Source of the DNA: Macquaria australasica
Lineage: Eukaryota; Chordata; Actinopteri; Centrarchiformes; Percichthyidae
DNA length: 64,000 bases
Assembly: GCA_005408345.1 (NCBI GenBank)
Contig: SEMN01000088.1
Span: 1,302,001 to 1,366,000, forward strand
Direction of reading: 5' to 3'
Shown: one piece after another, positions 41,181 through 56,543 of the stretch
Position numbering within the stretch: position 1 is the stretch's first letter
How the letters are laid out: each line of letters starts with the position of its first letter
Notes under the pieces: model-generated
Told to the model about the DNA's origin: nothing
Seen by the model: only the letters and a program-made list of their open reading frames with translations
Database searches by the model: none
Program-made: the position numbers and the translations under genes

Positions 41181-41391
41181 ATAGCGAGTGCTGCCATCTG
41201 GAGTGATTCGCGATTGCGCTTTTATTTTGAAGGCTTGCGCGCCTTGTTTCCCGTTTCACCGCGGGCGGTTTGACGCGTCAGCGGCAGAGTGGATCAACCG
41301 GACCTCGACACCGAAAAAGGAGGGAAGTTAAGTAGACAGCGATACTTTAAAGTTGCCCCCATCACGGGGAACGGGTTGTACCACCGGGGAA
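41180..41391 (+). promoter_or_regulatory. aqp11: CpG-rich putative promoter and 5' leader of aqp11
   Basis: A CpG-dense block (GCGCGCC, CACCGCGGGCGG) stands out from AT-rich flanks directly upstream of the aqp11 start. It includes the 10-bp palindrome TGACGCGTCA at 41271-41280. No TATA box at a convincing distance. The transcription start is not determined. Confidence 0.6.
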
Positions 41392-43371
<1,980 letters not shown>

Positions 43372-44060
43372 CAGTGACGTGAGGAAAAGTCATATAAGTG
43401 TGTGTCTCTTTCTAAAAAGCTTTTTATTCCATGCGTCTCCTACCAGTGGATGTCCCTGGGTGGATAATACCTGTATAACCTTTTTTCCCTTTTGTCATAT
43501 GAAGACATGCACAGCCATTCCACTTATGACTTGTACATGTGCCATAGCCTGGATGGGGAACCTTAATTGACTATGCATGAAGCCCCCTGCAGGTTTACCG
43601 CACCTCCACAAGTCTCTTTGTTATCAGTAAACATGAAGCACAGAAGACACACACATAGTGTACTAATGCGCTGATGGATGCACGTTTACTGCTAATTGTT
43701 AGGTGAAAGTTTTGGGCTGGTGTTTGTCATTATAGCACAATGAGGCCTATGACTTCTGGAAGGTGCAAGGAAGCTGCAATTGAACAGACAGGAGGAGCTT
43801 TCGACTGGCAAACTCATCAGTGGGTTCAGCTCTTCATGGGAATGATTGGCAAGAGGAAAAAATAAAACGCTTGAGCTCTCTTGAGTTCTTCATACAGACA
43901 CAGACTTGTTGCTAACACACCACAGATCTTAAATGTTGTGATTTAGGAGGTATTAATAAAATACACACATTCATTTTAATGTACTGATGTTAAAGTCAGA
44001 CTGAAATTTAAATTCTCAGGTTTTGTGTAAGGAAATTATGAACTATAATAAAACTGCTGC
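43372..44060 (+). other. aqp11: aqp11 3' UTR (putative)
   Basis: Follows the stop. AATAAA signals occur at 43861-43866 and 43955-43960, and another AATAAAA lies near 44047. The true end is not decidable from sequence alone. Confidence 0.45.
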
Positions 44061-46515
44061 TATTTTGAATATTATTCAAAAGTGTTTGGAACTCTGGGTG
44101 GGTGTTTCCTCATGGCAACAGGCACATAGCTCTGTGAAGCCTACAAACATCGATCAAATATCTTTAGCATTTTAAAACCCTTAACCCCCGATTGCCGCAA
44201 TTTGCGTCAAAATTCATATACAGTCAGATCTGAACATACAGACATGATGCACACATTTTTAGATTCAGTGTGACTTAGCACTTCCCGGGGATATCATGAT
44301 CTCCAGTGTCCATCGCAAATTAACGCATAAATCCGCTCAGAAGTCATAGAAAACAGACACTTCTTATAACTCCAGAACTTGCCTGAGAATCATCATGTTT
44401 TTAAGTTTTCTTCAGTATCACAGTGATCCAGTGATAGTTGTCTGTTCATCCATGGGTACATCGCAAACAGGAACTGCTAATAGCTAATTCAGCATACTTA
44501 ATAATGGTGATAAGTCATGTTTAGTGTTGTGTGGAAAAATAACTGATATTACAACATTCTTTCAACTACTTTACAGTAAAAAAAAAAAGGTTTTTGAACT
44601 GAGTCAGAGTGAATTATGGGTTTGGTGGTCTGTTTTAGGTGGATTAATGTGGGTTATTAATGCTGATTGAGTTTTCCCTTTTTTTTCCTCTTGAGTTAAG
44701 ATGACCAAAGCTTTTACCGTCTGTTGAATCTTTACGTTTTCCTGCATAAATCATGTCTGACTGTGTACACGTCAAGCTGATAATTTACTTTTTATCTCCA
44801 ATATGGACATTAAGTTAAAAGTCTACTAGTGTAATATTTGCATTGGATACCGTTGGAACTTTGTTGTTATAGTTTTGGGTACATCGCTTCTTTTCCGCTT
44901 GATTTTTATTCTGTCAAACTAAAGCAACTTGCATTTCTCTGTGAACCCAAGGACAAATTAATGTACTTTAATACCTCTAGAGTGTGGATGATGATGATAA
45001 TGCATTTGGTTTCTGAGAGAAATACTTGTATGATTATTTTAAGTAAGAAATAAGAAATTAACATCGATTTTTCTCTTACATTTTAGACTCAATGTCTGTC
45101 AGCAAAATGTACAGTATGTTTTCAGACAACAGGTTTTGTTTAGTGTTGTATTTTAAATGCATTTGTAATATCTTAATATTTTGATTAAAAACATCTATTT
45201 GAAAAAGCTACACATTTATGGTTGTCATTTCTTGTGTTTATAAAGTTTGTTTTATGCTAAAAAAAAAAAATCACCGTGCTTTTTGCAAAAAATTGTTTTG
45301 CGTGTGTGTTTGAAGTGATATTACAAACTGTTTTTAACCCACACAGATATTGTGGATTTAATACTGAGATGTAATACTTATTTTTTCGTTTTCCAATTGT
45401 TTTTTTGGAGCTGTTTCACCACCACCCACAATTTATTTACATTTTTTTCCATCTGTGAGCTGCTCCTACATTTCCTTTGTGCATTGCATTGTGGTAGAAT
45501 AGCGTGCATCATCAGCACACTGAAAAATCAACCTTATTCAGTATAGATCCTGTCTGCTTTGAGTATACTATGCTGTATTTTGTAACTTTTCCAGTATGAA
45601 CACGTTACACACCTGCTTAGAATCAGTTTGTAGTCTGGATTTGTGGCACAGCGTTAGTCTTGTTTATACTTTCATGGTACAGAGGAAAAAGCTGTCTCAG
45701 ACTTTGGGCAATATTTGTTAGTAGGATCAGTTAATTGTTGGTTTTTCGTCTTTTCGTGTTAAAATGTTGCTGATTATTGCTTTTAATAGCCCATAGTTTT
45801 GCTTTGTATGAAATATTTTTCTTTATCAGAACACATAAACCAATTAGTCATTTTATCAACAAAACCACAAAACATGAATCAAATGACTCCTTTGTAGTCC
45901 TCAAGGAGGTCTGGATAATCCCAAAAAACAAAACAAAACCTAACCTATAAAATCCTGTCCACCTCCAGAGTGCCTGGTACTTTGCCCTGCATGGTATCTG
46001 TTACACAACATGACCTTTGTCCCCTCTCCTCCCCCCTTCTCACGCTGTTGCCAAATACCAAATAAGAGCTCCCCTGTTCACTCTGCAGCACAGATAACAT
46101 TCAACACATAAACAACATATGACTGTCATGAGATCCACATGTGTGTTTAACAGGAATACATCAAGAGGGTGTTGGTCTTCAAAGGGGGACTGTAACATGC
46201 TGCATTAATGCTTCACTGGGCTACTGATGCATGCGGACGACCTCTACTGGCAGCCCGTGGAACTGTTCTAAATTTTAACTTAAATCCCCCAAAATCATGA
46301 ACATGATGCAAAACTAAGGCCTGCCAAAACCTAACCAATTCAGGCTAACATGCTGTTATCATACAAATCATCAAATTCATAAATGTATTGACAACATTGA
46401 CTCACTTCTACGTAAAATATATTCATACATTGATTTATTAAAGGTATTGAGGATATGGAGGAACAAGCACCTTTCCAGGATCAGTAAATTTCACATCAAA
46501 AGTCACGCAAGACAG
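44061..46515. other. Intergenic, no gene recognised
   Basis: AT-rich sequence between aqp11 and the probable rsf1 3' end. No open frame with family resemblance and no strong repeat signature visible by eye. Confidence 0.5.
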
Positions 46516-48276
46516 GCCGACATGAGGCTTGAAACCCATTTTATTATGACAAATGTACAAGATCAGATTCATAAGAAATAACAGTAAAGTTAACAAAAAT
46601 GTAAGGAGCAGACAAAACACCAACAACCAGTCTACTAGCATCTATACACAGTGGACAGGGTGTCTTTCCTCCCAGATTCATCATGAGGTAAATAGGAAAC
46701 TCTGTTAACACTTCAGTCATTGGCACCGACTTCCTCCCTTAATCCCATCACAGCCTTTATTTCTCTCCATTCCTTGCTACAGGTTATTTCATAACCATGA
46801 GACACATATTAATACATTCTCCTTATCTCTGTGGAGAATTTAAAACAGGGTTACAAACAGCACATAGACATCCACATTCCTTTACTCGACTCAACCCACC
46901 AGAACACACACTTCTATTACATTTGTAGAATTGGGTTTGCTATATTCTGTCCAACTAATCTAAAAGCTAAATATTGTGTATAGAAGCCTACGTTTTGTGC
47001 ACTGCAAGCAGCACATATAGATTTTGTCTTGGAAGTCACCTTTTGGCCATAGCCAGTATCAAAACGGTATGATAAATAGAGTGGTTTATCCTCTGTGAAG
47101 ACCATGCTGAGACTAATTTACAAAATATATTACAAACAGGCCTCATTTCCTTTCTTAAATCAGATTCAGCCGTCCTAGTTTATTTTCTACAATAACCCCC
47201 CCGAGCTTCTGTAACATGCCTTTAGGTCAGCGCATGCTTATCTATGCAGTTTCACTGCAAATGATGAGATATCCTGCCGCATCTACTTAACAAGTCCTTC
47301 AGCACTAACGCAACAGGTCAGGAGATCCTTAAAACATGCCAAAGTTTTCTGGTTTTGTTTCAAAAACTGTTGTGCCAATATTACTTCCCTAAAAAAAGAA
47401 AACTATTAGAAACTCATGCAATCCCAAAGAATTGCCCAATACATTTTTTGCATGATTAAAAAAATGCCTCTAAATATAATACAGCAAAAACTACAGATAT
47501 ACACACAGACTGGTTCCAGCAGAGGTCAGTGAAGTCATTGGTTTGCTGTTTTTCTGTCCATTTCCCCCCATTCAAAAACTGCATCCTGACTATCGCTTCA
47601 AAACAAATTTTCCCACTAAGTTGTTTATTTTTTCACACTCGTGTGAGGTCTTAAACGTTGGCAGTTTACTCCAACTTGATCCGAACGTCAACTCAAGATT
47701 ATGAAAATAGAGAATGTGAATAAAAACATGGGGTTCTGTATGCAGGAAGATCCAGGAGAGTAGAATAAGAAACAAAAATGAAAACAAACAGAAAAGAGGG
47801 GTGTTTTTGTAGCTTAGTGTTTTTTTAGTTGATAAAAGCCACAAGTCTGCAGGTTTTTGAACCTTCTATGAAGGACAACGTACAAAGAAAATAAGACACT
47901 TTACATTTCGCTCAAAGAGACAACAAATAAAAGTTTAGATATACAAAAAAATACATTATTAAAAAAAAAAAAAAATCACAAAAAGGTAACATAAACGTAA
48001 TAAGAGGAAACTAGACTAGATCTCAAGATTAGGAGGGACACAAGTTTTACTTCTGATTTTGTTTCCCCCAAACAAACGTAGTACTCAAAATACCGGGAGT
48101 TCACCATTGATACCGATGGCAGCGCACATAGTTAAAATAATTATATATGTATACAATATACAAAAGCTACTCTATCATTCAACAAAAAAAGTTCAAAGGG
48201 AGGGCTGACGAAGGTTGGTCGACTAGTTATTAGTCTATAAGGTTATTCAACAAGAATAAATAGCTAAAGGTTTTTT

Positions 48277-48410
48277 TATATATATATGTACACATACACA
48301 TATATACACACATATATATATATACACACATATGTGTGTGTATATATGTATATATATATATATACACATACATGTACATATACACATATATACACACATA
48401 TATATATACG

Positions 48411-48442
<32 letters not shown>

Positions 48443-48511
48443 TATATACACATATATATATATATATACATATATATATACACATACATATATATATATA
48501 CATATATATAT

Positions 48512-48550
<39 letters not shown>

Positions 48551-48588
48551 CATATATATATATATATACACATATATATGAATAGTTT
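48277..48588. repeat. Long TA/CA/CATA composite microsatellite
   Basis: About 310 bp made almost only of TA, CA and TACACATA units on both strands. It is open in several frames only because of its composition and is not coding. Confidence 0.95.
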
Positions 48589-49476
48589 CAAGCAAAAGTT
48601 CGACATTTTGGGAAATCTGCTTATTCACGTTCTGGAGGAGAGTTACATGAGAAGATTTCAGTCTCATGTCTGTTAAATATAAGGCTCTAGCTAGCAGCCA
48701 GTTAGCTTAGCACAAAGACTGAATACAGGGGGAAACAGCTAGCCTGGTTCTGTCCAAAGGTAACAAAATGCACCTACCAGCACCTCTGAAGCTCACTACT
48801 TAACACATCTGTGAAATCCGTACGAAACCTGAACTGTAAAAACATAATTCTTCTTTTAAACGAAGGGTTTTTACAGATTTAACAAACAAGACATGCCATG
48901 CTGGTTAGAGAGCCACAGAGGTGCTGGTAGGTGGACTGTGGTAACTAAGGATTAGGGATGTGCTGCTCTAAAACTTTCATTATCACAATAATCATCAAGC
49001 TCTCCTGAAGTACTACTATTAGTGCTAAAATTACAAGAACTTCAAATGCAGCACATTCATGTTTTCATACATGTTCTGATTTATTTTGGGTGTTACTGGT
49101 TAAAAATCACTTTTACAAGAGTGAGAACAGACCAGAAAGGAATAGCGATGGACCACGGCACGGTCCATCGCTATTGGGCTTAGTGCTCATAAACTAGCCG
49201 TGCTTCAGTATGCAGACTAGCTACTGTTAGCATAGCAAGCGATAGCCAGATTAGCTAGAGGCAGACAGACGAGCAGCCTGGTTCTCTGGTCCTGCTCTTG
49301 GTCTGTTGGACCAGTAGAAAGGCGCTCCTTTGTAGCTTATCAAAAGTAAATCAGTCTTTGTGCTATGCTAACTGTAGCCATGTACCATACAGACATGAGA
49401 GTGGTATCAATATTGTCATCTAAAGCTGCCCGAAGGCGTATAAACAAGCAGTTTCCCCAAAATGTCAGACTATTCC
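48580..49476. mobile_element. Expanded copy of the TIR MITE family
   Basis: Left end near 48595-48622 (GTTCGACATTTTGGGAAAT) and right end near 49452-49476 (TTTCCCCAAAATGTCAGACT, ATTCC). The usual interior words (TTAGCTTAGCACAAAGACTG, CAGGGGGAAACAGCTAGCC) are followed by extra sequence, including a perfect 14-bp hairpin at 49141-49175. Confidence 0.75.
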
Positions 49477-50036
49477 TTTAAGGGACAAAACATAAAACCT
49501 AGATTCATTTTTAACAGATGCCCAGAAATTCAAATGAATTATGGAATGACTTACTTTACTCCTGTAAAATGCTGGAAGTCATTAGGCAATCAAACAATTT
49601 CCCACACAATAAAGAATTTCAGTGCCAATTTTCCATCTATGCAGACGAACACAGGAGCTTAAATTTGTAGAAATCTTAGATGTAACAAAATAAAAAACAG
49701 GACTAATGACAGGAGAAATGACACGTTTTTAGAGGAAGGAGGTGGTTTGGCAGTGGAGCTGGATGACGTGGTTGGTTTGCAAGTAAACTATTATTACCAA
49801 ACAACTGAGAGTTGATAGTTTGGTGCCCTTATTGGTTGTACAATCCCACAGGGACAGCGTTAAGACTGGTGACAGGAATCCAGTTCTTACTGTAGCAGAG
49901 ATTGCTGAGACTCAAAGCTCCAGATGATACAAGTAAAAAGGACGACGAGGAAGTGTTGGTGGGGGAGGGGAATAATAAAGTTAAGCAATATAAAAATACA
50001 ATACCACAAAAAATGAAACAGTACACCATTTTGTTT

Positions 50037-53000
50037 TTACAAGTCTTCGTTATTGCAGACGTAGTCCACTAGGTCTGTGACTCCTAACAGGTCATCTTCG
50101 TCATCCTCCTGTGCTGCCATCTCCTGGCCAACCAGACCGTTTGGTGCAATGGCGGCAGCTGCCGTGGCACTGATGTTTTTGGGTGGCTCCAGCGGTGGGA
50201 CGGCGCCTGGAGCGGCAGGCCGGCTGATGAGGCCCTCGAGGCTCTTTATCGGGCTCTGTCCGTTGGTGGGTGGCAGCTCCACCAGATTACAGCCCGCTGG
50301 GTTTGTTCCCTTTGACTCCTCGTCTGCTTTTTCAGCTGCTTTCTTCTCCTTTAGTTTCTCCTCCAGTTCATCTTCGTCGTCGTCGGAGTCGATGCGGTTC
50401 ACCCTCTTGCGGACGGGACGATCCTCCTCCGACGATTCGTCCGAGTCGTCGTCCGAGTCATCCTCTTCAGAGGCTCTCCTGCGTTTTAGTGCAAGCCGTC
50501 TGTGCCGCTGCCTTGAATCTTCCTCCGAGGAGTCGGCTCTCCTCTTCACCCTCCGATCCCTCGACTCCTCCTCAGAGTCTCTGGAGAAACTCGCTGGGAA
50601 AAGAAAACAAGAGACACCTTTAGTTGCCTGTAGTTCAGCCATGATTTCCCTGATATTACATGCTAATAAGACCATTTAAAATATTTCTGTCAGCACAGCT
50701 TCCACTGGTGACAGAAATGACTATAAACAGCTGATTAAAGCTGAGAATCATTCTGATCCAACTAAATCTATTAAACCTAAACAAAGAAAAAAAACACCCG
50801 GCAGCATTTCCTTTATCTTTAACAGGATTTGTTGAGTAATTTCACCCAGCAGACGTTGACTGTGTGACTCACCTCCTCCCTACATGTGGTGGTTAGAGCA
50901 GATACATTTTGTTGCTCCCCGATTCATACCAATAATTAATTTATTATGAAAAAACTGGAAAGATATACGGTACGGTTTTCTGTGTGACTATATCTGTATC
51001 TAATCTTTATTTTAAGACCAAAATAGGCAATAAACACTATCAATATATTTTCTGACAGCACTACTACTGCTAAAGGCATAAAATGTTTTACAAACGTGGT
51101 TACAGACCCTTTTGACTTGTCAAAGCAGGAAAAGCACAGGTGGAATTAACAACATTAATGAACTGCATTGCATTTAGGAGAGCCAGTTCCAGGCCTCTGG
51201 TATCGTGTATGCTCACTCAATGACATGGATGACTCACTGGGACACTTAATGGAATGGAGCCGTTGTTCTGTTGTGTTATTACTTCCACCTGTGCTTTTCC
51301 TGCTTTGACAAGTCAAAATGTCTGCTGTGGAAAGGGTCTATTTGCAGTTTCATGGGGAGCTATAGTCCAGTTTTATGCATGAGCTGTGGGGAGCGTGCTA
51401 ACTTTCTCTATCAAAGTTTGGTTTGGTTGACTGGCTGAAACAAGACTGCATCTGACATTACCGGCCACGCTATCCCGTCTCTGTTAAATGTATAAAGTTG
51501 GGCATCACTAAAAGGCTCTGAACATCGTAAGAAATGATTCTCACCCAGCAGCTCATCTCGTGGAGGAGAAGTTACAGCACAGACGACTCTGAAAGAAGTA
51601 CTTTCCTGGAAGCCAATCGACTCTTGTATATTTTCAGCATATGATTTTCTTTGTGATTATTTGCACATTTTTAATATGTTTTGGTTATTTGATTCTTGAA
51701 CAATTTAAGGTATTTTTGTTATTTTATTATGGTACTTTTTTTTTATAGCATTTTTATACGTTTTAACTTATCTGACGGTTTTATTAGTATGTTGAACGTT
51801 GTCCTGTCTGTCCTGCACCATGAGCTCACAAAGGCAAATTCACAAAAACAACGTTTGTTGCAGTGGCAATAACTTATTACTTAATTACAACGCTCTCCTT
51901 TATCCGTCCATATAGATATATTTGATATGTGCTGAATACAGATACAGAAGATAAAATAAAAATATTCCAAATACATAAAATAAATGCTCATAGTGTTGTA
52001 GGAGTTGTATAGGACCACTCACATGCCAAATGATGACAGAGACAATTATTGGGTCTCTGTAAATGATATTATAAAGAGTCGGTCTAGACCTGCTCTATAT
52101 GAAAAGTGCCCTGAGATAACTTCTGTTATGATTTGGCGCTATATAAATAAAACTGAATTGAATGGAATTTCCGAGTAGTCTAATTTAAGACATGTAGGGA
52201 CTCCGTTCATTCAGTTCAGAGTATCAAGAGCTCACTGTCCATGGTGCTGAAAAGGTGCATGATTTTTTTTTTCATGATTTTTAAGCAGAGCAGCTTTGTT
52301 TGTTCACCTAGAAGGATTTCATGTTTCAGTTTTTACAAGAGGAAAGGCTAATACTATCTCTGGGAGACTTTCCCAACAGGACTCTTATACTCTTGCAAAT
52401 ACAGGGTCATTTTGTAAAATAATTGGATGACATTTGTACTGAGATCAGAAAAAGGTATTATTATTATTATTATTATTACTACTACTACTAGCATTGTGGA
52501 ATCAAAACAAAAAGGTCAAAATCCAGTTCTTAAAATGTACTGTGTGTTTCTGACTGACCCTCACTATCCGAGCTGTCCTGGCCACGTCTGGGTTTCATTT
52601 TGGCCCGGTTGGTTTCTGTCTGAGAGCCTTCAGACTCGGACGTCTCGCAGTAGTTCACCTGCTTCTTCTGACTCCGCCGAGACCGCCGCCGACTCATGTC
52701 CAGATCACTGTCGCTGAACTCACTGGAGCCTTCAGTCACTGGACACACACACACAATAATAATAATAATAATAATAATGGGTTACAAATGTGAGGATATT
52801 CTGCCAAACGGACATCACCTCCTCAAAGCCAACTTAAAAAGAGTGGACGTCACAGGTACAATAAAACAGGTCCTGACTGTTTCAAGGCCTTTCAAAGACA
52901 ATACGAGTATTTCGTGCAGCTTTTTGAAATCTGTAAATTTGACCTTAATCATGACAAAAATCTCCTCCCAGGAATCCTCTAAAAGAAAACTTGTTTTTTT

Positions 53001-56000
53001 GTTGATTTTTTTCTCCGCTAAATTGTTTAGTCTATAAAATGTCAGATCATGAGTTTTGCTTTCACATCTTTATGTGGTTTTAACAGATATGTACAACAGA
53101 GAAGGGAAGGTAAAGGCAGAGTGTAAAGGCATGTTTGGCTAAAACAGGGACACAATACTAACTACTAATAATCTATATACCTATTTCATCTTCATCTTCC
53201 TCGTCCGTCTCCTCTTCTTCGTCGTCCGAGTACCCCCTCGGTCTCCGTCGCTTTCTGGAGCTTCGTCGTCGCTTCAGTGACTTCTTGGTCCATGAAGAAG
53301 TGTGATGCTTACCACTGCTATTGCTGCCAAAGTCGCTGTTGTTGGAATCCGCCTCCGTTTCGCCCTCCGTGTCATTTTCTGATACGACAAACTCTTCCTC
53401 TGAGCTGCAACCAGCCACGGAAGAATGAATAAATGCATATATGTAAATACATCTTTCACAGAGTTCAGCATTCAGCTATGAGCAAACCAAACTCTTTTGA
53501 TTAGCAGGCTATTAGAATGGTACGATATTAGCCAAATAAGCCAAAATGTCTATCTCTGCTGTCAGTGTGGGTTTGTCTTTCTATTCCTACCTTTCAGTGA
53601 GGCGAAACTCTTCCTCACTTTCCTCCTCGTCCACGGTGCTGTCGCTGTCCAGGTCGTTGAGTCGCCGGCGTTTTTTCCTGCGCTGACCGGTGGTGGGTCG
53701 TGGCGGGCGGCCGTTCTCCTTGCCCTCCTCTCCTTGGAGGATGGCGGACATATCCTTTCCTCTGTGGCCTGTGATGTTGGCCATGTCTTTACCCCGACCA
53801 GCTCCTGCGGTAAACACAGCTCATCATCAACCTTAAACATCACTGACATTTTTTTCTGATCTTAAAAGGAATAGTTTGACATTTTGGGAGTTACGCTTAT
53901 TGCTTATTTTGCCAAGAGTTAGATGAGAAGAATGATCCCACTCTCATGTCTGTACGGTAGATATAAAGCTGGATCTGACAGCTGATTAGCTTAGCTTAGC
54001 ATAAAGACTGGAAATAGGGGGAAACGGATAGCCAGGCTCTGTCCAAAGGTAACAATATCCGCCTGCCAGCACCTCTAAAACTCACTAATTAACACGTTAT
54101 ATCTCACTTGTTTAATTCGTAGGAGGCCGAACTATTTCAGTTTTTGTGATTTTTGAGATTTTGGTATCTACCTTTTCATCTAACTCTCGGAAAGAAAGCA
54201 ATAAATTGTTTTCAAAGACTAAGAACTCATGTCCTCCTACCTCCGCCCTCGGCTTCTTTGATGTCCTCCTCAATTGCCTCCTCGATCGCCTCATCAAACT
54301 CATCAAATCTGTGAAATGAACATCGACACAGACAAGAATTCCAGTTTTATGAGCGGCAGATCGCATCGTGCTTCATCAGTACAGCAGCTTTTTTCCTTTA
54401 GCTGGTTTGCTCAAATTCTGTGCCACCTGTACAAAAAGCTGAGCCATACGCAGCTCTGCCACAAGTAACTGGAGCAGCCGAATCTATCCAGGCCGGCGCT
54501 ACGAAGAAAGAAAGTGATGTGCTAGCTAATTAGCATTAGCTACTCATGTGATGCATTCAATTTATTTTAACAGTATAAAAATATCCAACAGTCCCTGGTT
54601 CGTTCCCATGTTTCGGCACCAAAAATAAATAAATATCACTATTACTATTACTTGTATCACTATTTACTAATTTTTAATAAACTTTACTACTACTATATTG
54701 TAATTTTATACTATATGCCTCAACATGGTATTCTTTTCCGTTCTCTTCTATTATACATACAGTATTATTAGCATTGTATTATTACTGTATACTGCACATA
54801 TATTTTACATTTTGACACTTTATATTTGAATATATTATGACTAATATCTATTATGCGTACCTACTGAATATACCAATACTTTTATTATAAAGTACACACA
54901 TCATGGCTGCTGGGGTTGCACTACTGGATTTCTTTCACACAAATATTTTAACAATTCACTTATATTATCGAAGTAATTGTAATGTATATAATGTTCAGTA
55001 TACAGCTTTTTAAAGTCACCCCTCTAATTCACCTACTTTCTAACTTGTATCTTTATTTATTTGATTCACATAGTTCTGTTTTCTTACCGGGGATCAATAA
55101 AGTCCTATCTTATTAAAAATACCTTTCTGGATGTTTTTGTAGTCTTATCATCTAAACAAGAACCATTGCATGTGAAAATAAAATTAAAATCAGCATATAA
55201 AACCCCTAAAAAAAGAGTTATTAAAAAGTACGTTTCAGACCTGTAGCTGATGGATTTCTTCGCCCTCGTAGACCTTCGACCACAGCTCTTACTTCGCTTT
55301 GGTTCTTTCTTCTCTTTGATTATGATCTCTGGCTTTTCCTCCTCTACCTCCGTCTGCAAGGAGGGAGAGTTTCCGTTTACAAACATCAACAGGCGAATAT
55401 TTATAAATGTATAAATCACACTGTAATGTACTTACGGAGGGCGTGATGATGTTTTCAACACTGATTCCAACATAAATTAGACGCTCTTTCCTGCAGGAGA
55501 TAATACACATTAAGAAACTGAATGACACCTCTCTGAATACAGGTGGTGCTCATGTATAATATAAACCACACTAACATAACCCAATATACTCTTCACTATT
55601 TCGTTGTTAAAATAATTAGCATAATAATGGAAAAATTGACACTGTTTGAGATTACAAGAAGAAAAGTGGGAGAAATGGACATTATTCAGGACCCAAAACA
55701 GCGACAAAGACTACGGAAAGGACAACTGATTTAGTTGTATGAAACTGGATGGAGAATGGATGGACTACATAAAAGTAACTCCCAAACAAATTAGATTTTT
55801 CTATTTTTTAGGTTTGTTTGTCTGTTAACATGTTCATCTGTTGGTGTTATGTGTCTCTAAATATTGAAATCATAAATAAAAACTAAAGTGAAAAAAATAA
55901 TATTAATTAGCATGTGTGTTTTGACGTAAACTATTCAGTCATGTTCAAATGTGGGCAGCACTGCAAAGCTTTTACTGTGAAGGAGCTGAAATTTCACAGT

Positions 56001-56543
56001 AAAAGCTGTGATTAGAGTTCATCTAAATCTACAGGGAGTGGACAGAACAATCAGAGCATTACGATATAAAGAAATACCGACTTGACTGGGTACAGTAGGC
56101 GTTGCTTTGGGTGGTACGTGGGAGAAGTTTGCCTTCACGTGGTTAACGTTGTGAAACGGTCGCAGTTTGGTTAGATTTAGGCACCAAAACTACTTGGTTA
56201 GATTTAGGAAAAGATCATGGATTGGGTTAAAATAATAAGTTAAGTTTCACACGGGACACAAACAGCGGCCTCCTTGGTGAAAGTCCGGTGTTTGACCCAT
56301 TCATCCACCCCGACCTCCTTGCTACACAGACTTTGCTGTCACTTTTTATACTACGTCACCTGACTCCTAAAGGTCTAAAGTCTTGAAGGCAAACTTCTCC
56401 CATGTGTGCTTAAGAGTATACGTGCTCATTTTTAATGAACAGTTGAGGCACAAAATGTCTCACCTTCTCTCAGCCCGTTCCTTCTTTTTCAAAGCAGCGT
56501 CGAGATTTTGGAGCTGCTCTTCTAATTTGTCACAGAGTAGCTT
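50037..56543 (-). CDS. rsf1: rsf1: C-terminal charged region (8 exons)
   Basis: Exons 56464-56543, 55436-55490, 55241-55353, 54241-54308, 53591-53804, 53181-53404, 52559-52738 and 50037-50593. Conserved blocks are KLLCDKLEEQLQNLDAALKK, ERLIYVGISVENI, FDEFDEAIEEAIEEDIKEAE, ANITGHRGKDMSAIL, RRKKRRRLNDLDSDS, SSEEEFVVSEND, RSRRSQKKQVNY and the terminal DLLGVTDLVDYVCNNEDL. Alternating acidic and basic tracts fit nucleosome binding. The stop is TAA at 50037-50039. The exon at 53181-53404 contains an internal GTAAGC after AGCAGTG that could act as an alternative donor, but the frame stays open without it. Confidence 0.95.

Larger units (their letters stand above)
46516..50036 (-). other. rsf1: Possible long rsf1 3' UTR
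   Basis: A reverse-strand AATAAA lies at 46540-46545, and no better gene explanation exists for the 3.5 kb after the rsf1 stop. The stretch includes the low-complexity TA/CA tract at 48277-48588 and a copy of the TIR MITE at 48580-49476, so transcription through this whole region is only a suggestion. Confidence 0.35.

Noticed and set aside
41353..41391. Upstream extension of the aqp11 frame (13 residues from a TTG)
   Set aside because: Eukaryotic initiation at TTG is unlikely. The ATG at 41392 gives a 271-residue protein, the same length as human AQP11.
48230..48676. Several overlapping open frames of 80-145 codons rich in Tyr/Ile on both strands
   Set aside because: They are translations of the TA/CA composite microsatellite, open in all frames because of composition.
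50077..50679. A 200-codon Ser-rich + strand open frame
   Set aside because: It is antisense to the conserved last rsf1 exon, whose frame ends in the known VTDLVDYVCNNE-type C-terminus.
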